Shown here piece by piece: positions 17,001 to 20,201 of a DNA stretch of 20,201 bases. Both the position numbers and the translations under genes were made by a program. Position 1 is the stretch's first letter. Every line of letters starts with the position of its first letter. Source of the stretch: Eubacterium sp. UBA4343 (GTDB taxonomy: Bacteria > Bacillota > Clostridia > Lachnospirales > Lachnospiraceae); contig DGTF01000023.1 in assembly GCA_002394235.1 (NCBI GenBank), positions 1 to 20,201 on the forward strand. The letters are read 5' to 3'. The notes beneath the pieces were generated by a model, which saw only the letters and a list, made by a program, of their open reading frames with translations, searched no databases and was not told the DNA's origin.

Positions 17001-17599
17001 TCACAATGGAAAATGCAATGGACCGCGGAGAGGTCGATTATACGATCTGCAAGCTGGCTCTTTTACGGTATTATTCTACCCTGGATTCCCTGGATGCAAA
17101 ACGGATGGAGAGATCCGCCGTTTTGCTGAAGCAGATGGATGAGAAGGGGCTTCGTTTTGAGTTCTATCATAAGCTTCCGAAGCGGCTTATTCAGGCATAT
17201 CAAATTGAGGATAAGGTGTTTGTTCAGGATCAGTTCCGTCCGGAGAGCAGGGTTGTTCTTCATTATCAGCTGACGGAGCAGGACGGCGAACAGACAGAAT
17301 GGATCAGCGAGCCGATGAATAATGTCTACCACGGCATTTTCGTGAAGGAATTTCTTCTGTTTTATGGGGAGAGTCTTCGTTATTACATGAGTGTCATGGA
17401 TGATGGAAAAATCAGCGATTCCGATACGTATGAGGTGTCCCTTGTAGACATGGACACTTCCGGCACAACGAAGTTCCGGCTTCTCAACCGCATGCTTGAG
17501 GCACGGGATCAGGGAGATGACGGAAAGCTTCGGGAAGCGCAGGAGCAGTATCTGAGGCAGGAATGTTTTGTCAGCCGGTTCCTGAGGATGATGGATTGA
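14051..17599 (+). CDS. Large uncharacterised protein, DUF5717-like, beta-rich ends with helical-repeat core
   Basis: 1182 residues, function unknown. By memory it resembles the family named DUF5717, found mostly in Lachnospiraceae; I cannot verify this by search. Residues 19-115 and about 193-290 read as alternating strands, like two Ig-like beta-sandwiches (for example PKLVFSEEEYRIVVGEGEV and YIRLEVEVEGDFLEVTKR). About 300-1040 is helical, with helix pairs resembling degenerate TPR/solenoid repeats (DDSAAILYAAYLEFSRDD; GKAMERLWPL). A further beta-rich segment lies at about 1055-1133 (SRVVLHYQLTEQDGEQTEW), then a final helix. There is no signal peptide, membrane helix or catalytic motif, suggesting a cytosolic scaffold. 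The GTG start has AGGA close upstream, which is not strong; a TTG at 14060 is too close to GGGAG. It leads the three-gene cluster, and its stop region is duplicated before the next gene. Confidence 0.8.
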   Translation: MGVLKNKDGVIEAGFVYDLPKLVFSEEEYRIVVGEGEVRRGTFHVCASDGSTIRGSVLSEDYRIHLLTTEFEGRDCEISFLVITRGLLSGQSIRGSILVSSNIAEKEYPVYAEIVDVPENGEESEIRTLDDFSRLCQKSLREGFLMFTDPGFSRILNGNNRQYLGLYRGMSHNPVTYQHLEEFLVSTGKKEPIVITLDKQQKAVYHLDVSQKDTLYVYRNVWGYIRLEVEVEGDFLEVTKRVITTEDFIGKVYGLEYVVHSDRLGEGKSFGKIRIRSVHQNLEYIVEASRKEESEILPSAVRSRKIAWLMRDFLNLQLHKLDYRSWLESSSMTVHEMLEENPDDSAAILYAAYLEFSRDDNGKAMERLWPLKDGRVSPANSEEKGIYLSLAKEVGLLPEEKRDILPLLKKYYRKNPGSYLLLKLCNQEENTEIINSADRMQEYEDCFNAGSMSPFLYLDAWNLLAREESLLRRLSPFMIQVLNFGLKHNFITEGLLQRTAFLSDNEKNFNRPLYRILSAGYYKYPNDAVLEAICKLLIKGNPVDPCCFPWYEKAVLHDLRITRLYEYYMETYHKPAGERLPQQILMYFATNTELAEKKRALLYASIVLNREEDDTSFLNYGRYIRTFAMESLRKGRMNENYAVLYQQYFRKPESPEIAELLGNVLFVHKVAVKDPMVRQVVVSHYALKEEETATVKDGVAYPRIYTDDAAVLMEDVHHRRYATTIPFEVRRLMDARDSAHAVLEQGVSHPGAELSICREKAFQMDVNSRTVSAYRMAVTDEAFTDEYRKILRRKLLEYDMAHPDEEILPRDMGEEEINRYAEADKVSTIVLLIREGRYEEAFHVISEFGCEGVPTRLLLRLSSRLILGDGEDGEKLLQLTEYVFKKEKYDEVMLSYLRDHYRGSVRNLCRLWRKLKGFQLETLGLDERILLQSIRTHQFPDDEGKILCDYVRQQGRPEVTAAFLSYLSDYYFLGGRAISESEIVTMENAMDRGEVDYTICKLALLRYYSTLDSLDAKRMERSAVLLKQMDEKGLRFEFYHKLPKRLIQAYQIEDKVFVQDQFRPESRVVLHYQLTEQDGEQTEWISEPMNNVYHGIFVKEFLLFYGESLRYYMSVMDDGKISDSDTYEVSLVDMDTSGTTKFRLLNRMLEARDQGDDGKLREAQEQYLRQECFVSRFLRMMD

Positions 17600-17680
17600 G
17601 GAGGGGCAGATGCAAAGTTATCAGAGCAGAACGGCAGGATCAGCTGCTGCTGAAGCTGATGAATTGAGGGGGAGCAGATG
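17583..17680 (+). repeat. Duplicated stop/RBS/start junction (68 bp apart) with 23-codon mini-ORF
   Basis: Bases 17583-17612 (end of the large gene, ribosome site, ATG) match 17651-17680 (just before and including the next gene's ATG) at 25 of 30 positions. The first copy's ATG at 17610, behind GAGGAGGGG, opens a 23-codon frame beginning MQSYQSRTAGSAAAEADE. Its TGA (17679-17681) overlaps the next gene's ATG (17678). The layout would allow translational coupling by reinitiation. Whether the peptide is made or matters is unknown. Confidence 0.75.
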
Positions 17681-18847
17681 AGCGAAAGAGAATTGATTGT
17701 AGGGATAGATCTCAATCGAAATCAGCCGCAGATCTGTTACTATGAACGTGAGAAAGAAAATACGGTCACAGCGCCGATGAAGGTCGGAAATGACATGGCT
17801 TCCTTCCGGGAGATTCTCGATGGAATCGAAAATCTGGTTCATGATTTTCCGGACGAAGAGGAGAGAAACCGCCGGAGAAACGAGCTTGAGCAGAAGGCCG
17901 CGGAGACTATGAGGAAGGCACTGTACACGCTTGGTCTGAGTGATCCGGAGTCACAGATTGCGGGCATCACGATCACGGTTCCTGTCCTGACCCGCCCGGT
18001 GGTGCATCTGGTGAAATCGATCTACCGGGAGCTTGGTCTCGCAAAGGCACGCGCCTTTCTTCAGGATTATAAGGAGAGTTGTTTTTATCACACGATTTAT
18101 CAGAAGAGAGAACTCTGGAACCGGAATGTTGGATTTTTTATTTTCGAGGAGGAAAAGGTATCTTTTCTGTCGATGAATATGAATCCGCAGACCAGGCCGG
18201 TGACTTTTACAATGGAAGAGGGGATAACGATCTGCCTGAAACAGGACAGAAGTCTCTGGGATGAGCAGTTCTATAATATGATCAATGCGTCGCTGCGGCA
18301 GAATATGTATTCCTGTATATTCCTGATGGGCGATACTTTTGACCGTGCGTGGGCGGGCCGATCCATTGCACTGCTTTGCCGGGCGGGACGAAAGGTGTTT
18401 GTGGTTGACAACCTATACGCGAGAGGCGCCTGTTATACGGCACGGGAGAAGGTTGTTCAGAGAAAATTCCCGGACTGTCTGTATCTTGGGGATGATATCA
18501 TCCGCAATAATATCGGCATGAAGATGAACATTCAGGGGAGGGAGACTTATTATCCTCTGATCGCCGCGGGAGTGAACTGGTATGAGGCGGACAAGGTCTG
18601 TGAGATCATTCTGATTGGCAAGGAGCATGAGCTTCGATTTTTGATCAACCGCATGGATGAGAATGATCAGAAGGTATCGGTGATGCAGCTTCCTGAGCTC
18701 GATGACCGTCCGGACGGGACGACCCGTCTTCGAATTCACCTGACATGTGAATCTGCAAAACGCTGTGTCATCGAAGTAGAAGACCTGGGATTCGGAGACA
18801 TGTATCCGGCAACCGGGAAAGTCTGGCGTGAGATTCTGGAGGAGTGA
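17678..18847 (+). CDS. Divergent Hsp70/actin-fold protein, DUF5716-like, probably catalytically degenerate
   Basis: 389 residues; by memory it resembles DUF5716, function unknown. The motif order follows Hsp70: VGIDLNRNQ (8-16) at the phosphate-1 position, GITITVP (96-102) plus ELGLAKARAFLQDYKES at the place of the Hsp70 VP...GL..RIINEPTAA segment, VGFFIFEEEKV (151-161) at phosphate-2, and FLMGDTFDRA with NLYARGACYTA (up to 255) at the adenosine site. A C-terminal beta-rich part from about residue 290 (TTRLRIHLTCESAKRCVIEV) is placed like an Hsp70 substrate-binding domain. The phosphate loops are altered: DLGTT is replaced by DLNRN, and DLGGGT by FEEEKV without glycines, so ATP hydrolysis is doubtful. 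The ATG at 17678 follows GAGGGGGAG. It lies between the helical scaffold gene and a TPR gene. The fold assignment is inference from motif spacing. Confidence 0.7.
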   Translation: MSERELIVGIDLNRNQPQICYYEREKENTVTAPMKVGNDMASFREILDGIENLVHDFPDEEERNRRRNELEQKAAETMRKALYTLGLSDPESQIAGITITVPVLTRPVVHLVKSIYRELGLAKARAFLQDYKESCFYHTIYQKRELWNRNVGFFIFEEEKVSFLSMNMNPQTRPVTFTMEEGITICLKQDRSLWDEQFYNMINASLRQNMYSCIFLMGDTFDRAWAGRSIALLCRAGRKVFVVDNLYARGACYTAREKVVQRKFPDCLYLGDDIIRNNIGMKMNIQGRETYYPLIAAGVNWYEADKVCEIILIGKEHELRFLINRMDENDQKVSVMQLPELDDRPDGTTRLRIHLTCESAKRCVIEVEDLGFGDMYPATGKVWREILEE

Positions 18848-18917
18848 GACAGATGAACATCGGCAGGTTGTGCAGAGATTTTTTGCATGATGAGATTCTG
18901 GAGGAATGAGACGAATG
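18829..18917 (+). repeat. Second duplicated gene junction (62 bp apart) with 18-codon mini-ORF
   Basis: Bases 18829-18855 match 18891-18917 at 24 of 27 positions. Each copy holds the end GAGATTCTGGAGGA, a stop codon and an ATG. The first ATG (18853) opens an 18-codon frame, MNIGRLCRDFLHDEILEE, which ends in the same EILEE as the preceding protein (WREILEE). Its TGA overlaps the ATG at 18906. The stop codon region and the GGAGGA ribosome site are thus present twice. Confidence 0.75.
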
Positions 18918-19688
18918 AGCATGGCTGTGTTATGTCAGGTAAAGAGGGCGGAACATCCTTTTTATATTCGTGACATTGACCTGGATATCTATTCGATCGA
19001 GGAGCTCTGCTATTTTGCAGACCACAATCTGGCTCTGGTCGAAGAGGATTTTTTTGACGATGCCCTGATCGGATGGATTGGAGAGGAGCTGGAGGACCGT
19101 AACTTTGTGAGGTCTCTGGAGAGAATTCGCAGAGAGGGAGTGCAGACGCTTGGAAGAATGCTGCACGCGCTGAACGCCGAGACGGGATGGATTTATGTAC
19201 AGGATCGTGAGAATTTTGAGAAAACTCTCGAAGCCAACCGGAAGCTGCCGGGACCGGAGAGACTGCGTCTGCGGGCCGATTCTCTGGTGGGTTACGGGAA
19301 ATATACGAAGGCAATCGAGGACTACAAGAGGATCCTTGTGATGAAAGACATGGAAGGACTCGGCGAGCAGTTTCTCGGGACAGTATACAATAATATGGGG
19401 GTTACATATGCGAGACTCTTCGAGATGGATGAAGCGGTCGAATGTCTGAGAGAAGCCTATAACAGTATTCATTCCAGAGAAACACTGGAAAATTATCTCA
19501 GCGCTGTTTATCTGGCAAAAGGAGAAGAAGCTTTTGAAAAGCTGGCGGATGATCTGAAGGCGGATACGGGGACCAGAGAATCACTGGCTTCTGAGATCAG
19601 GGACCTGAAGGTGGACAAGCCGGAGGGAGATGTAAACTCCCTGCTGAGCGGCTGGGTGCGTGAATACCACAGGGAAACCGCGAGGTAA
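18915..19688 (+). CDS. TPR-like protein, third member of the cluster
   Basis: 257 residues, function not recognised. I chose the ATG at 18915 because GGAGGA lies 9 bases upstream; the in-frame ATG at 18906 touches that ribosome site. An N-terminal domain (about 1-85) contains CQVKRAEHPFYIRDIDLD and a long acidic helix, EEDFFDDALIGWIGEELED. From about residue 110 the sequence becomes TPR-like: LRLRADSLVGYGKYTKAIED, then LGTVYNNMGVTYARLFEMDE with AVECLREAYNSIHS. That is roughly two to three helical hairpins with the small and aromatic positions of TPR. No signal peptide or membrane segment is seen. TPR proteins usually act as adaptors, so a partner role for the Hsp70-like protein is plausible but inferred. 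The gene follows that protein in one likely operon and is the last gene of the cluster. Confidence 0.75.
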   Translation: MSMAVLCQVKRAEHPFYIRDIDLDIYSIEELCYFADHNLALVEEDFFDDALIGWIGEELEDRNFVRSLERIRREGVQTLGRMLHALNAETGWIYVQDRENFEKTLEANRKLPGPERLRLRADSLVGYGKYTKAIEDYKRILVMKDMEGLGEQFLGTVYNNMGVTYARLFEMDEAVECLREAYNSIHSRETLENYLSAVYLAKGEEAFEKLADDLKADTGTRESLASEIRDLKVDKPEGDVNSLLSGWVREYHRETAR

Positions 19689-19769
19689 CTGAAACTCGAG
19701 AGTTTATATCAAGTGTTGCCCGGGTCAGGGTATATGAGCAGCGGTCAGGCGACGGAAATCAGGCCAAAT

Positions 19770-19791
19770 GGTGGGAATTTGGTGGGAATTT
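19770..19791 (+). repeat. Two perfect copies of GGTGGGAATTT
   Basis: Adjacent 11-base copies at 19770-19780 and 19781-19791, just upstream of the T-box promoter. The role is unknown; the position would suit an upstream regulatory site, but a chance duplication is as likely. Confidence 0.6.
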
Positions 19792-19805
19792 CTCAGAAAG
19801 TTTTC

Positions 19806-19834
19806 TTGACAGAAGCTGTGAAACGTGGTTTAAT
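19806..19834 (+). promoter_or_regulatory. Sigma-A promoter of the T-box leader
   Basis: Perfect TTGACA (19806-19811), a 17-base spacer, then TTTAAT (19829-19834), predicting a start near 19841. It drives the T-box leader that follows. Confidence 0.75.
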
Positions 19835-19840
19835 ATCAAC

Positions 19841-20166
19841 ATAATTTAAGACTATATCAGTTTAAACCGTTGAAGTGGAGATAAAGCGGATAGGGCACTC
19901 ACAGAGAGTCCGGGGAGGTGTGAGCCGGGCAGGACGCTGATCCGTAAATGGACCACTGAGGGCAGGGTGAAAGTATCGGACGACCACCGCAGGTGATCAT
20001 GGTATGAGTAGCTTCTGACGCAGGGCATACGTTACATGCCGGAGATATGATGGTATCTCATGAGTGTGTGGAGACACAAATACAAGGTGGCACCACGGGA
20101 ATCGAAACTGTACGATTATACCCGCCCTTGACAGAAGCAAATCTGTCAAGGGCGGGTTTATTATTT
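19841..20166 (+). promoter_or_regulatory. T-box riboswitch leader, specifier tentatively ACC (Thr)
   Basis: A tRNA-sensing leader that antiterminates when an uncharged tRNA binds. Stem I features are AGAGAG (19903-19908) and the distal-loop run GGTGTGAGCCGGGC (19917-19930). The specifier region reads AAATGGACCACTGAG (19947-19961). By analogy with the usual XXX-A-C...GAG pattern I read ACC (19952-19954), pointing to threonine; a one-base shift would give GAC (Asp). The T-box core AAGGTGGCACCACGGG (20084-20099) is intact, with TGGCACC at 20088-20094. The antiterminator pairs CGGG (20096-20099) with CCCG (20121-20124) and AATCG with CGATT. The regulated gene, probably an aminoacyl-tRNA synthetase or an amino acid gene, lies beyond the window. 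Confidence 0.93.
20121..20162 (+). terminator. T-box intrinsic terminator
   Basis: Fourteen perfect pairs, CCCGCCCTTGACAG (20121-20134) with CTGTCAAGGGCGGG (20143-20156), loop AAGCAAAT, followed by TTTATTATTT. The first four bases also pair in the antiterminator, so the two folds compete. Confidence 0.92.
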
Positions 20167-20201
20167 ACGCGAACAGTGAGCCGCAGCCGAATGCGAAGTA
20201 T
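20161..20201 (+). repeat. Dispersed repeat element, copy 2 (cut by window end)
   Basis: All 41 visible bases are identical to 3530-3570. As in copy 1, it begins in the T-rich tail of an intrinsic terminator. The rest of the copy lies outside the window. Confidence 0.85.

Overview
The window looks like chromosomal DNA from a Gram-positive anaerobe of the class Clostridia, most likely a Lachnospiraceae gut bacterium. The reasons are a PolC-type replicative polymerase, a class III fructose-1,6-bisphosphatase, an MscL with a C-terminal zinc ribbon, a DUF3048 lipoprotein, a T-box leader, and a gene cluster resembling families I know mainly from Lachnospiraceae (DUF5717/DUF5716). The genus assignment is inference.

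Layout. Positions 1-1209 hold the 3' part of pckA. mscL (1334-1780) follows. A strong promoter at 1899-1927 leads straight into seven perfect copies of a heptamer and then a DUF3048 lipoprotein gene (2138-3253). The next intergenic region (3254-3711) carries a hairpin, a second strong promoter, a short terminated transcript and a structured repeat. The repeat's first 41 bases recur at the end of the window. folA, ispG and polC (3712-10145) form a compact run linking folate, isoprenoid precursors and DNA replication. Four 42-bp tandem repeats separate polC from fbp (10409-12361). A PLP-dependent CobD/HisC-type enzyme is convergent on the minus strand (12476-13588), facing fbp across a perfect 18-bp inverted repeat. 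A repeat-rich non-coding stretch (13589-14050) follows.

The last third (14051-19688) is a co-directional cluster of three genes with no firm function: a 1182-residue protein with beta-rich ends and a long alpha-helical middle, a 389-residue protein whose motif order matches Hsp70/actin-type ATPases but with degenerate phosphate loops, and a 257-residue TPR-like protein. None has an evident signal peptide or membrane segment. My reading is a cytosolic, chaperone-like or scaffold complex; this is the most interesting candidate system here. Both junctions between these genes are locally duplicated, each producing a mini-ORF whose stop overlaps a downstream ATG.

The window ends in a complete T-box riboswitch (about 19841-20166, tentative Thr specifier) whose regulated gene lies outside. 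Overall the window is unusually rich in tandem repeats: the heptamer, 36-bp units in polC, 42-bp units after polC, and imperfect 27-bp units near 13.8 kb.
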